From Phialocephala subalpina (taxonomy: Eukaryota > Ascomycota > Leotiomycetes > Helotiales > Mollisiaceae), in assembly GCA_900073065.1 (NCBI GenBank), contig FJOG01000008.1:427762-491761 (forward strand): a stretch of DNA of 64,000 nucleotides. Reading direction: 5' to 3'. The position numbers were made by a program, and so were the translations under genes. The notes beneath the pieces are model-generated. The model was not told where the DNA came from and did no database searches. It saw nothing but the letters and a program-made list of their open reading frames with translations. This document shows positions 1 through 10,453 of the stretch, one piece after another. How positions within the stretch are numbered: position 1 is the first letter of the stretch; the number at the start of each line of letters is the position of its first letter.

Positions 1-2
1 AT

Positions 3-497
3 GGGCACAAGCAAGAGAAGCCGAAGAACTCTCAGAAACGTCGATGCTACCACTGGCTGCTCACCAGCGGCGCCCAGTATGCGAAGAATCGATCCTCCTT
101 CAAAACATACCGACAAATCCGCGAAACAGTCGGATCCTCCAAAGTCACCGGCGTTGGAACAGTTGAATTAGAGGTTCGCAAGAAAGCCGATTCGCTAGAG
201 ACGGGCCAGGTCATCCTACGCAACGCCCTACATGTCCCGAGCGCGATCTGCAGTGGCTTCAATCCTGCGATGATCCAAATAAATGAAGGGTTGGGAAATA
301 TTACTGGCGGATGGAGTACTGGATGTCAAGGGTTTGATCGTGAAGGTCATCAGCTTTGGCATGGACGGTTCTTCTGTGGACTGGTTAGACTTGTCTTGGC
401 TGGCAATCCTCAGGGAGAGTCAGAGCTGAAGCTAGGAGAGGTGTATTCTCTGAGTATGTTCATTTCTGGTGCGGAGAAGGCAGCTTTTGGTATCTGA
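3..497 (+). CDS. Retropepsin-like small protein, copy A (5' partial)
   Basis: The frame is open from the window edge to a TGA at 495-497, so this is the 3' part of a gene whose start lies outside. It reads RCYHWLLTSGAQYAKNRSSF, then GVGTVELEV, then ALHVPSAICSGFNP, then a C-terminal stretch ending FGI. This order copies the Ty1/copia protease layout (W..DSGA..H, GxGTVxL, LxxVLxVP) but the position of the catalytic Asp is Thr. It is the first of four tandem paralogues. Fungal genomes hold many hypothetical proteins of this type (recalled, not checked); a domesticated non-catalytic fold is inference. Confidence 0.6.
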   Translation, partial: GHKQEKPKNSQKRRCYHWLLTSGAQYAKNRSSFKTYRQIRETVGSSKVTGVGTVELEVRKKADSLETGQVILRNALHVPSAICSGFNPAMIQINEGLGNITGGWSTGCQGFDREGHQLWHGRFFCGLVRLVLAGNPQGESELKLGEVYSLSMFISGAEKAAFGI

Positions 498-744
498 GCA
501 TCCCAGCCACGCCAGAACTTCTTTCTTCAGGGCTATGGGATAGCGAGAAATCAAATTCCTGGCAGGAAAAGAGATGACTAGAAAGTCCAAGCAACACTGG
601 GAGATTCACTTGATATTTGCGGAGGAAAATTTAACGATATCAAAGAAACAAAGGGCGTGCCTGCACACTTTTTCATTTTTCTCTCTGTCTTTGAAGGACG
701 ATCAGAGTGGTCGTGGAAGCTATTGAAGCTACCCCTGCAACTGC

Positions 745-751
745 TGACTCA
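745..751 (+). promoter_or_regulatory. TGACTCA motif upstream of copy B
   Basis: A TGACTCA heptamer, the consensus for Gcn4/CpcA-type bZIP factors, lies about 100 bases before the first ATG upstream of copy B. It sits in a flank (about 735-800) that also resembles the flank of copy C, including a shared AACATCTGAT. Binding is not shown; the shared context is what makes it notable. Confidence 0.3.
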
Positions 752-1118
752 GCCCCTCACTGACCCCGCTTTTCTCAATATATCTCCCAACATCTGATGC
801 CACACCGAAACTCCAACATCGGAGGAAAACCAACACTTATTTTCTATGACATTACATTCAATTCTCGCTTGCAGTTTACAGGGATCAACTGCGGAGATTG
901 CAGAGCTTCAGAACACGACCGATCCTCCTCAAAGCTCCCCTGGTAAATCTCATCGGAGAGCTACGTGTACATCAGCGGGGCCTCAGAGCTCTCAATCAAG
1001 CTTCTGCTCTCCCAGTCTTAACATATTAAGTCTTTCTAAGTACTAGGACATTATAATCTGCGAGCTAGTAAGCATTGCAGACTCTCCTCCCACGATCTAT
1101 GCCGCTGACTGCCTACAG

Positions 1119-1609
1119 TGCCTATTGCAACGGCGGATCTCGAGGCAGAGCGATGCTTCGATTGGATGAACACAAGCGGCTCCTGCCATTACGCCAAGAA
1201 TAGATCCTCCTTCTCGACCTATCGTCCTGTCGAAGTCACGATTGGAGCAAACAACACGCCAATTCTTGGTGTTGGTACGGTTGAGCTTGAAGTGAAGAAG
1301 AGTCCTAGCAGCAATGAAACGGGTCGGATAGTCTTGTATAACGTCGTTCATATGCCGAGTGCTATTTGCAATGGCTTTAGTCCCATGACTCAAGCTGGTG
1401 AGGGACTGGGTACTGGTGCTTCGTTCGGCGGTACAAGAGTCGAGGGAACCGAGGGTGGTATGACGGTTTGGTATACGGAAAGATTCTGTGGGCTGGATCG
1501 ATTGGTGCTCGCGGGAAATCCACAAGGAGAATCGCACATGACGCCCGGTTCACATTACTCCTTGAGCTTGTATCTCAGTGCCGACGAGAAGAGAGCACTC
1601 GGAATCTGA
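1119..1609 (+). CDS. Retropepsin-like small protein, copy B (main exon)
   Basis: This exon is open from a splice acceptor (CCTACAG, ending 1118) to a TGA. It encodes RCFDWMNTSGSCHYAKNRSS, GVGTVELEV, NVVHMPSAICNGFSP, VWYTERFCGLDRLVLAGNP and a terminal RALGI. The acceptor is phase 1, like that of copy C. A possible first exon starts at the ATG at 846 and ends at 942 before GTAAAT, which would splice in frame through a 176-base intron; this is uncertain. The catalytic Asp of the copia DSG motif is replaced by Thr (N-T-S-G). It is the best preserved complete domain with copy D. Function unknown. Confidence 0.55.
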
Positions 1610-1862
1610 GCTCTGACCTGTGCGTGTCCCACATATCGATGGCATTGAAGTCAGCTCTTGGGAGAAGGAAGGAAGTGGTCCAAATCCGGTTCGAAAACTA
1701 GCGAGGCCAAGGGGCATTGAGGTACTGTCTGAGGAGCTGGCTTCTTCACTTCCTTTGGGCCAGAATCTACTCTACTCATGCAAGAGAGATGTGCAGACTT
1801 TCTATTTCCGTTCTCCATTCAATGTTCGAGCTGGGGGGTAGCTTCCCCTGCCCCTGCAGTGC

Positions 1863-1869
1863 TGACTCA
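1863..1869 (+). promoter_or_regulatory. TGACTCA motif upstream of copy C
   Basis: This is the second TGACTCA heptamer, about 140 bases before the ATG of copy C at 2012. The surrounding sequence (GCAGTGCTGACTCAC, then CCACCAACATCTGAT) parallels the flank of copy B at 741-800, so the promoter was duplicated along with the gene. No such motif was seen before copy D. Confidence 0.3.
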
Positions 1870-2011
1870 CTACCACCCCGCCCACCAACATCTGATCTTG
1901 TTTGCAGCTCCTTCTTTCTTTGCAAACACCCAGTTTCTAGCACAAATCCCTCGACAGATACCCACAAGCTTCGAGACACAACTTCAATCCTCACAAGTCA
2001 TAGCATTCCTC

Positions 2012-2667
2012 ATGAATTCAAGCAGTAGCGATTTCAGTCCAGCAACGATCGCCATCACCTTGCTTTCCATGACAGCAACAATCCTCCTTCTACCAACGTC
2101 TCGCACCTCCATCCGCAGATTCACTTCCAATAGTAAGCAGTGCCCGCTTCAAGGATTCGCTTTATCGCACTAAAATTATCTGTAGTGTCTATTGTAGGGG
2201 CAGATTCTAGCTCTACGACGACCGCCGAGGTCGACAGCACCCGATGCTACGACTGGATCAACACCCTGGGCCCATGCCATTACGCCAAGATCGTTCTTCC
2301 TTCAAGACTTATCGTCCGGTCAATAAGACCGTCGACGGGGAGAACCAAAGTCACTGGCGTCGGAACCGTCGAGCTCGAAGTTAGGAAGCGTCCGAATAAC
2401 AACGAGACAGGCCGAACGGTACTATACACTGTTTTACATGTCCCGAGCGCAATCCGCAACACCTTCAATTCAACCCCCGACGGCAATGAGGGCGTAGGCG
2501 TAAACACCATCATGGATGACACACCAGTCTAGTACGCAGAGAAGTTTTGCGGTCTATCTCGTTTAGTACTTACTGGTAATCCCAAGGGACAATCCACGAT
2601 GAGGCCTAGTGGAGGTTATGCTTTGACCTTGTATCTCAGTCCTGAGATCAGAGCTCTCAGCATTTGA
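2012..2667 (+). pseudogene. Retropepsin-like small protein, copy C (broken)
   Basis: Exon 1 (2012-2132) encodes an N-terminus with a hydrophobic helix (IAITLLSMTATILLLP). A phase-1 intron with canonical ends (2133-2185) follows, then the RCYDWINTLGPCHYAK domain. Two defects are visible. The frame slips near 2290 and returns near 2347, so the NRSSFKTYRPV-like segment is read out of frame. A TAG at 2530-2532 stands where copy B has the Trp of VWYTE. After the stop the same frame continues with YAEKFCGLSRLVLTGNP and closes at a TGA, so the remainder is still recognisable. The Trp-to-stop change (TGG to TAG) fits RIP or a simple G-to-A transition. The TM helix suggests the family is membrane-anchored. 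Confidence 0.65.
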
Positions 2668-3067
2668 GGCGGCGGAAAGGTCCGAAATATAGGGAGGAGA
2701 CTCTTGTTCTCTTTCTATGCTCCAAATCAAACAATGCGGGGCCCATCCTTTCAAGATCCTTTCAGCAACACGGGTAAATGCATTGAAGCACTTCTCCTAC
2801 GGGCTCTTAGATGCCTGTTATAGGTCTCTCAATTTTGGTTTAGGTCCATCATTTCATTGTCCTTTCAATCTACAAATGCCTGCAGACATCAGAAATATTG
2901 GCCTGCACAGGAAGCTAGAAAGAGGCTCTTCCTTGTTCCAAGATGGAGAATACAGAAGGTAAATCTCACTTCAGAATTTCCTAAGGCACTCTGAGAAATC
3001 GAAAATGTTGGATCCCCCGCAAATATTGCATTGTTAATCGATCGTGTTTCTAGTTATCGATCGCGAG

Positions 3068-3682
3068 ATGGAATATCCCAAGAAGCATCTCGACACCTCC
3101 AAGGAGACAGAAGAACAACAAGTATCCATCATCACCACTACAGATAAAAGTCGATGCTACGACTGGATCGTCACTCTTGGAACCTGTCAATACGCCAAAG
3201 ATCGATCCTCGTTCAAAACCTACCACTCCATCCCAGAAATCATTATCGGACCCACACTTGGCCCCAAACTTGCCCCTGGGCCGACGAGAATCATCGGCAT
3301 CGGTACCATCGAGCTCGAGGTTCGAATGAACTCCCAAACGGACGAGACAAGCCTCATCACTCTCTACGACGTTCTTCATACCCCCGATGCTCCTTGCAAC
3401 GGTTTCAACCCCATGCGAAAGGAAATAACAGAGGGATGTGGTAATCATTGTGAATTCGATGCAAGGGGCGCAACATCAGTGACAGTAAGAGGATTCTCGG
3501 ATGGAGAACAAATCTGGTACGCCGAGGAGTGTTTCCAAGGTGGGCCGTGGATGTTAATTTTGGCGGGCGAACCGGAGGGAAAGACGTATCTGAAAGCAGG
3601 GCAAGACTACCAGTCCAGCATGTTCATTGATCCTGAGGATGCAAAGGCTCTTGGTATCCGATGTGGAACTTTAGGTGGTTAG
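3068..3682 (+). CDS. Retropepsin-like small protein, copy D
   Basis: This copy is intact and the longest. It reads RCYDWIVTLGTCQYAKDRSS, GIGTIELEV, DVLHTPDAPCNGFNP, IWYAEECFQGGPWMLILAGEP and ALGI. The start at 3068 is the first ATG; an acceptor-like TTTCTAG ends at 3053 in the same phase as copies B and C, so an upstream exon is likely and the true start may be further 5'. A proline/glycine-rich insertion lies before GIGTIELEV. As in the other copies, the copia DSG triad reads T-L-G, so protease activity is not expected. Cellular role unknown. Confidence 0.6.
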   Translation: MEYPKKHLDTSKETEEQQVSIITTTDKSRCYDWIVTLGTCQYAKDRSSFKTYHSIPEIIIGPTLGPKLAPGPTRIIGIGTIELEVRMNSQTDETSLITLYDVLHTPDAPCNGFNPMRKEITEGCGNHCEFDARGATSVTVRGFSDGEQIWYAEECFQGGPWMLILAGEPEGKTYLKAGQDYQSSMFIDPEDAKALGIRCGTLGG

Positions 3683-4573
3683 GGATGAAATGGCCAGAAA
3701 ATAGCTCCTCGCCCTTGCTAAGACTTACCGGGCTTCAATTTCTCGGCTTCGCTAGAACTTTCTAGGCCGCTTCTTGTGTTAGAACTTACGTCAGTCCAAC
3801 TGGGGAAAGTTCAAGCGATGATGCTGGGAGATTGAAAAGGCTGGCTGGCTATGGAAGCAGTACAGATTCACCCAGAAGGTTGGTCTCGTTCAAGCACACC
3901 ACCTTCCCTCATCGGTAGCGTAATTACTTACTTTTACCTCCTTCATTTTCAAGTTCTCTTTCAACTTCCAACTCCAACATTCACTTTAATCTCTTACTTC
4001 TCTTTACAAATATACTCAGGATTAATTTTTTCTTGCGCTGGTTCCGTTTTAGTCTGCGGACCTAAGCTACGGTCGCTTTTACTTGAACTGAGGCTAAGCG
4101 TGCCTAAGCCGAGGGTGAGCATCCTGAGCATCCTGAGCACAGCCTGATCACGACCTAAGCAGCGCCTGAGCAGCCTGAGCACACAAGCCTGAGCGCATCC
4201 GGGGTTTCCTCGGGGCCCACCTAGCCTCGCTGCTTTAATAGTCTTATTATGGGTGAGCTGGGTGAAGTAGGCAATTAGGATGAAATGTCTATTGTAATAG
4301 CCGAGGAGGCTTTAGTTCACATGTGATTCCGGGAACCAACGCACTGTTAACTCCTGAGCCCTTGCCTAAATCTTTTAATATATAAGTATATGGTTCGAGA
4401 TTAAACTACATTATTAAGAGTAGCGCTCAACGGCATATAGGAGGGGCTCCATCCCGAGAAGTGGAGGCAAGACTATGTTTAGGAGTTATAATCCAGGTTA
4501 TCATACAAGTTATCTTTCCCTTTCTACTACACGCTTTTGTTTCGTACTGATGGTAGTAGCCATTTCGTCCAAA
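3683..4573. other. Gene-free stretch before the first DUF1996 gene
   Basis: No coding exon is supported here. The only structure seen is the CCTGAGCA-type repeat array at about 4075-4200, listed separately. Short ORFs in this stretch have no recognisable composition. Confidence 0.5.
4075..4200. repeat. CCTGAGCA-type imperfect tandem repeat
   Basis: Units of about 9-12 bases built on CCTGAGCA or CCTAAGCA follow one another (CATCCTGAGCA, CATCCTGAGCA, CAGCCTGATCA, CGACCTAAGCA, GCGCCTGAGCA, GCCTGAGCA). The block begins with CCTAAGCCGAGGGTGAGC. The reverse complement resembles blocks at about 6041-6120 and 13790-13930, so this is one copy of a dispersed family in opposite orientation. It may be a transposon end; that is inference. 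Confidence 0.5.
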
Positions 4574-5846
4574 ATGCAGTGGAAGGCTCTCGCCCTAGCA
4601 CTTCTTGTGGAGCATGGCTCTAGCCAAGGGACGACGCCAATGTTACGTTTCAGTTGCTCGCAGCTTGTCGTCGACCGTTTAGACCCTCTAGTTAATCCTG
4701 GCATTGTACCGTCGCCACATCTCCACCAAATTGTCGGAGGTAATTCTTTTAACGCTTCTATGGACCCAACAACGCACGATCTCCCTACAGCCTCTACATG
4801 CACTAGCTGCACGTTCTCAGAAGATTTTTCCAACTACTGGACCGCAGTTCTATATTTTCGAGCCCGTAACGGAACGTTTAAGCGCGTACCTCAAATCGTG
4901 AGCGAAGGTCTCTATGGCAATGGCGGCATTACAGTGTATTACATCCCATCGTCCAATAACAAATCAACGGTTACTGGCTTTAAGCCCGGCTTCCGTATGC
5001 TTGTTGGAGATGCCTCACTACAATCGCCAGGCACGGCGCGCAAGGTGTGCCATCGTTGTATGCCAACATCAGGAGACAATAGTAATATTAATTGTGGATC
5101 TCCTGACGCCCAAACGCTTCCCACGGGCATCTGTGCCGGCGGCATACGTTCGGTTATTACCTTTCCCACCTGTTGGGATGGTAAGAACCTAGATAGCCCG
5201 GACCACGAAAGCCACGTTACCTATGGAATAGGCTCAGGGTCCAACGATGTAGGTCCAACTGGTAACTGCCCAGCAAGCCATCCCGTGGTGTTACCTCAAG
5301 TAATGTACGAAGTCATGTGGGACGTAAGTGTTATCTTTATCATTTTGTTTCCCGGCCTTTCTTTTGCGGTATTGTATAAAGTCCATTTACTAATTCAATG
5401 TATACCACAGACCCGATCCTTTAATGAAAAGGACTTATGGCCCGAGGATGACTCGCAGCCGTTCTTCTGGAGCACTGGCGATAAGTGAGTCTCTATCCCT
5501 CTCTAGCATAACTTGCAGTCAGACTGCGACTCTAAAAACAATGTGCAGGAAAGGATACTCGCAGCACGGGGACTACGTCTTCGGCTGGAAAGGCGATTCT
5601 CTCCAACGTGCTATGGACACGCGCTGTACTGGTGACGCTTGTAAGGAACTAAAGACCCAGACTGCGGAGGAAGCGATGAAGTGTACTAAGCCGCAGGTTG
5701 TTAAAGATGATATCGATGGATGTAAGTTATATTTTCTGACTGTTTTAGGAAGTTCTTACGGATTTGATCTAACTGACTACTTTATAGGGCTAACTGCTCT
5801 TCCGGGTAATGGTATGGCTTCTAGATTGGTTTCCATAAGAGCTTAG
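4574..5846 (+). CDS. Secreted DUF1996-domain protein
   Basis: Model: exons 4574-5323, 5411-5484, 5549-5721 and 5788-5846, giving 351 residues; all junctions keep phase and have GT..AG ends. The ATG at 4574 was chosen because it gives a signal peptide ([11 protein letters not shown]) that aligns with the start of the paralogue at 32160. DUF1996 landmarks follow: [71 protein letters not shown] and [11 protein letters not shown]. Proteins of this family are secreted or cell-wall associated in fungi; the biochemical role is unknown. The C-terminus is longer than in the paralogue ([13 protein letters not shown]). It lacks the first two introns of the paralogue. Confidence 0.85.
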
Positions 5847-6425
5847 CTATTACGAGCATACTATCTTAGGAAGACAGGCCATACGAGCACACACTCACTG
5901 AAATCATAATCTCATTAGATAAAAGAGAATTTAACGGGCAGCCTTGCTTCTAGTTACGTAATAGAACTAAAGTGTAACGCTCATATTGCATAGTAATAGA
6001 AGCAAGCTTTGTAAGTTCGGTAGGAGTCTTACTCAAGTAAGTTGCTCAGGTTGCTCATGCAGCTCAAGTGAGTTGACTGAGCCGAGAGTAATTAGCGCCA
6101 GAGAAAGAGCAGCAAGCTTACTAACCGCATGGGAAATATAAGAGAGAGAAAATTGATTCACAATACCTATATATTTGCTTATTCTAATCACGGGTCATTT
6201 CACTAGTATTTAGATAACAATTGCGCCCACCTTTAGAATCAAGTCTTTTGCCCATTTTATCGTGTTTTTCGGTGACTACAAAGTCAACAGCTTCCCTGCG
6301 GGACGATATTCCTCTGAGAGAATTCCTTAGCCAATAACACTACAACTAGTATACGACCCCGTGGCGGTTAGGCCGCGTCAGGCAGTAAGGCTGTAACATC
6401 TATCTACGCTTCTTAGGAGCAGCCA
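5847..6425. other. Gene-free spacer with dispersed repeat
   Basis: No coding sequence is recognised. The spacer contains one copy of the dispersed CTNAG-rich repeat (about 6041-6174) and is otherwise AT-biased unique sequence. Confidence 0.5.
6041..6174. repeat. Dispersed repeat, copy 2
   Basis: The segment GTTGCTCAGGTTGCTCATGC through TGACTGAGCCGAG, TAATTAGCGCC and GCAAGCTTA to AAAATTGATTCACAATACC matches the block at about 13832-13960 in order and spacing, except for an 11-base insertion there. Related sequence in opposite orientation lies at 4075-4200. It has the look of a non-autonomous transposon remnant. Confidence 0.55.
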
Positions 6426-9400
6426 TCACAATTCGAGACTGAAGTTGCACTGCGTCTCGCGCAAATGATCCTCGAAAAGCTTCACTACACCATAATGCCC
6501 TTCCTCAGTCGCCATTTGGACCGCTCTTAACAGGTTCAGGCTAATGCCGAGTACTTTGCTCGCGTTCAGCAGCATCCCGGCAATAACCAACCTGCCATGT
6601 TCTGCAGCAGCTTCAATGGCAGTCCTTCCTTCCTTTTCAGCACCCGCAAGGTCTACCTGTGCTCCTTTCTCAAGCAGGTAAGCTACCAAGTCTATGTTCC
6701 CATTGATTACAGCGCCTTGCAGGGCTGTGATGCCTTTCGTAGGGGCAGCGGCGGCGTTGATATCGGCCTCCTGCTCCACCAGCATTCTCACAAGCGCCAT
6801 ATCGATTTCGTCCCTGCTACAGGCAAGTTGAAGCGCTGTCCTTCCAAATGTTTCGGCTGGGTCTCCATTCACGTCTGCTCCATGCTTGAGGAGCAATTGA
6901 ATCAGGTCAAAGTCCAAAGGATTTCGAGCACATGCCGTCTGCAAAGCCGTCATGCCACTGCCGGCTGCCGCGCGTCCATTAACATTAGCACCGTTCTCGA
7001 GAAGATACAAGACCATCTCAAGCACAGAGCCGTCCTCGCTCTTTCGAGCGCATGCTAGTTGTAACGCGGTCCCACCATTCTTGGACCCTGCTGACGCGTT
7101 GATACTTGCACCTTGAGCAAGCAACAGCTTGACAGTTGTCATCTCATGCCTCTTAACTGCCATCTGAAGAGGCGTGAAAGGCCCACGATCGCCATCCCAC
7201 TCAGGCAAGGCTACCCTTCCAGAAGTCCCGGTATCCTCTCTCGATAGCATCTCTTGTAGTTCCGTGTCTGGCCACGTTTTCATCACGCCAGCCAGGACGT
7301 TTGTGGAGGAAAAGTTGCTGCTCAGGGTGATGTCGTCTGCCTCAGCTCCCACTTCCTTGAGCAATTTGAAGATCTTGACTCGTGCGGAGATCTCTAGATC
7401 CTTATTCCAGTGACATTCAGATGGACATTTCCCGACACAGACTTCGAATAGAGATTTGCCCGGAGTTCGGACCCATTGTCCGGTTCTCGCTCCTTTCTGT
7501 AGCAGATAATGGACCGTGTTGACTTGAGCATGCTGGACGGCATAGTGAAGTGCAGTAAATCGGTCCTTTTCGCCAAGTCGGCTGTTGATCTTAGCACCTT
7601 TTTTGATGAATGACCTGACGAGGGCGAACCCATCAGATCCATTGTGCATTGAGCAGACCGCTTGGAGCGGGTAATTTCCATTGCTCAATCGTCTATTATA
7701 GTCGATGTCAAGCTTCCTGGTAAGGAATAGATACTTCGCTATGTCGTAGCGTCTGGTTGCATTGAACCGTGCAAGTAACGGAATTCTCAACAGCTCTTGG
7801 CCAATTTTGGCGCCGTGTTCAAGCAGAGCGTGAACCTCCTCCGTAGTCCACGCTCTTATCGCTAATACCAGTGGCTTGTTGCCGCCTGTTACTGTGGGAA
7901 CATTTGAATCAACACCGTAGTCAAGGAAGACTTGAATCGCATCGCCTTCCGCCCATTCTGGAAGCTCATCATCATCTTCATCAAAATCGCTGCTGTTCAG
8001 GTCGGTAAAAAAGTTGTGAACTTCTTCGGAAGTCTCATAATCGTGAAGCATTTGCATGGCTAAGCAGAAAGCTTCTTCCAGGATCGTAGTGTTGTCTTCA
8101 AAGTGTGTTGAGACTTCTTCCACTTTGTCTGCGAAATCTTCGGTACCCCTCACAGCCGCGTAGATGAGGACGAATTCAGTTAATGTCCTCGAGGCATCAG
8201 GATATTTATTCCACAGACTGTCACACAGTTGAAATGGTGGTACTTTAGTCATCTGACTCAATGGTTGTTCCAGCTGGTCGAGCGGCACACCATTAGCGAG
8301 AAACCAACCTACATTCTCCTGTTTTTGCGCTAACACTGCTGCCTGGAATGGGGTGTTCCAGTTGTCGTCTTTGGCAGACATATCAGCACCTTGCTTTACG
8401 AGAATTTCGAGAAAATCCGGGCTGTAACCACGGGCAGCCAAATGAAGAGGTGTATTCCTCTTCGCGTCTCTGGAGTCCAATCTGGGTTTGTGTTTCAAAA
8501 GCTCTAAGGCCAGATAATTGCTTCTCCAGAAACACCCCAAAGCTTTGACGAGAAGACGACCTCCCCGGGTTCCGGTCAGATAGCTTTCATTGAGCTTGGC
8601 GTCGCATAGTCTTTGGAAGACATCGAGATGCTGCTGAGTAATAGACCATTCTAGGAGCCAGCTGGTCACGGCCGTTGCTGTAGGATCCTGCTTCTGAATG
8701 ACGAGCTCGAGAATCGTGATTGGTATCTCCATGAACCATTTGCGTAGTTCTTGAGCCTGCTGTCCTTTTGAGACCGACTTGTGGTTGTTGGCGAGTAACG
8801 ACAAAATCACCTCAGCGGCCTGAATTTTTGCCTGTGTGGGGTCATTGAACGTTGCGATTTTGTTTTCGACCTCGCCACTAAACCGCTCTGGTATGACGCT
8901 TGATATGAAGTCTGCTACGTGCTTCGAGCCTATTTGATGACTTTTAGCCAGGCCCATGGTCTTCAAGACCACGGATAGCCCTTCGTCCTCTTTGTGATGA
9001 GCATTCTTTCCACCATCTGTACTGGTCGTTCGTGGGATCCACGAGCGTTCCAGCTTGGGAAGTAGCCAGTCGACAAAGGTGAACCACGGAGAAGGACTCA
9101 AGAGATTGACGTAGCGATCGATAACTGTCAGAGAGCCCGGAATATCAGTCATGCCGTCAATCACCACATTGTTATCCCATTCTGCCCAACTGGTATCCAA
9201 CTGCAGCGGAGAGAAAGTCATTCCGTCCAACATGCCATTTGTCACCTTGTCGGCCAGAGGAAGAAACTCTTCTAGATTCTCCAGACCTAACGCAATATCT
9301 GTGAATGTCGTATCCATGACAAGCCCTCCACTATCGATTGTTGTCGTCATCACATTTTGGCCAACTACATGAGCATTCACAGCGGCTTCGGTTCCATGAA

Positions 9401-9936
9401 TGGCGGCGGGACTCAGAGGTGGTGTCTGCAACAAAACTCCACTTGGCAAGAGCGGGCTTCTGGCTGGATGGATATCAGTACTGGACACAGCAGAATTTGG
9501 AGATCGTCCTGCCAATGAATTCTTGGAAGAAACTTACCACCATTCTCAGGCACACGATTACGGTAGCGGTTGGCCTGTTTCGCGAGTTTCTTGGCGTTCT
9601 GAGGCTCATCATTAATGTATACAATCGTGTCCAAGCCTTGTCGTTTGCGCTTCTGAGTATGGTATTCTATCGCAACCCAGTCTCCACCCTTGAGGTTTTT
9701 CGTTATTCTAAGCACTTCTGCAAGAATGCGTTCGAATTGCGCTGGACTACGTGAAGTCAATCCATGTTTATTGGCATTCAAAATTAACCAATGACTTACG
9801 TTGCTTCAAGACCATACGGAGGCTTTGTGATAACATCAAGTACTTCATCCTGAGATTTCTTCTCGAGGACATAGAGCTTGTGAATGAAGTCCTTGTGTTC
9901 ATACCATGCGCTATAGTCCTTCGTTCTGGTAGTCAT
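6426..9936 (-). CDS. Clr5-domain ankyrin-repeat protein
   Basis: Model: exons 9936-9800, 9746-9538 and 9463-6426 (minus strand), 1127 residues, with phases 2 and 1 matching across introns of 53 and 74 bases. The N-terminus (MTTRTKDYSAWYEHKDFIHK, then LEKKSQDEVLDVI, then FERILAEVLRITKNLKGGDW) has the pattern of the fungal Clr5 domain, about residues 5-65. Two or three ankyrin repeats occur near 450-505 (NTPLHLAARGYSPDFLEILV) and others near 650-750. A regular block of at least six fills 880-1100 (TALQLACAR, TALQTACAR, ALQLACSR and similar). Such proteins are common in Pezizomycotina, are usually orphan, and are thought to act in protein binding. Many short antisense ORFs here are shadows. Confidence 0.85.
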
Positions 9937-10453
9937 GGTGAATATTCTATTCTCATTGACAAGCATCAGTTAGCCAAGCAGTCAAATTTCACCTTTTGTA
10001 CATAGACATGGGAGGCATCCGAAAAGAAGTGATCGGCCTTGTGGTGTTCAGGACACGCGGCTTGGTTATGTATGAGGCAGCATGGCAGTGCAGCTGCACG
10101 CCAAGCTGAAATGTCCAGAATCTGGCTGTTTGAGGCGCAAGCCTGTCGCGAAGTCAGCCAATCAATAAAGCCACAACCGAACAGACACGAGGTCCTCATT
10201 TTTTTTGCACAGATTCTGGATTGATGCTCGTCCAATATCTGCGAGGAGTCAATACAGATTCCAGCTACCGGATTCTGTCCAGCGGAGGCGGTCGGTGGAA
10301 TTGTGAACATAGAATCTGAATACCTAGGCACATAAATGGTCGTCTCGGATCGCTCATCGTTTTGAATTGGTGCAGGGAGTCGAATCAGTCTGCTACGTCA
10401 GGTACGATACTCACTCAATCTGATTTTGAAATTCATTTCTCAGGCCCGCAACT
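9937..10453. other. Intergenic region between divergent genes
   Basis: This spacer lies between the start of the Clr5-ankyrin gene and the start of a small membrane-protein gene and probably holds both promoters. A 121-codon ORF on the minus strand (9966-10331) was not accepted, because it has no family features and no intron support. Confidence 0.4.

Noticed and set aside
9966..10331. 121-codon minus-strand ORF upstream of the Clr5-ankyrin gene
   Set aside because: No domain, no signal, and it lies in the shared promoter; no splice link to the ankyrin gene.
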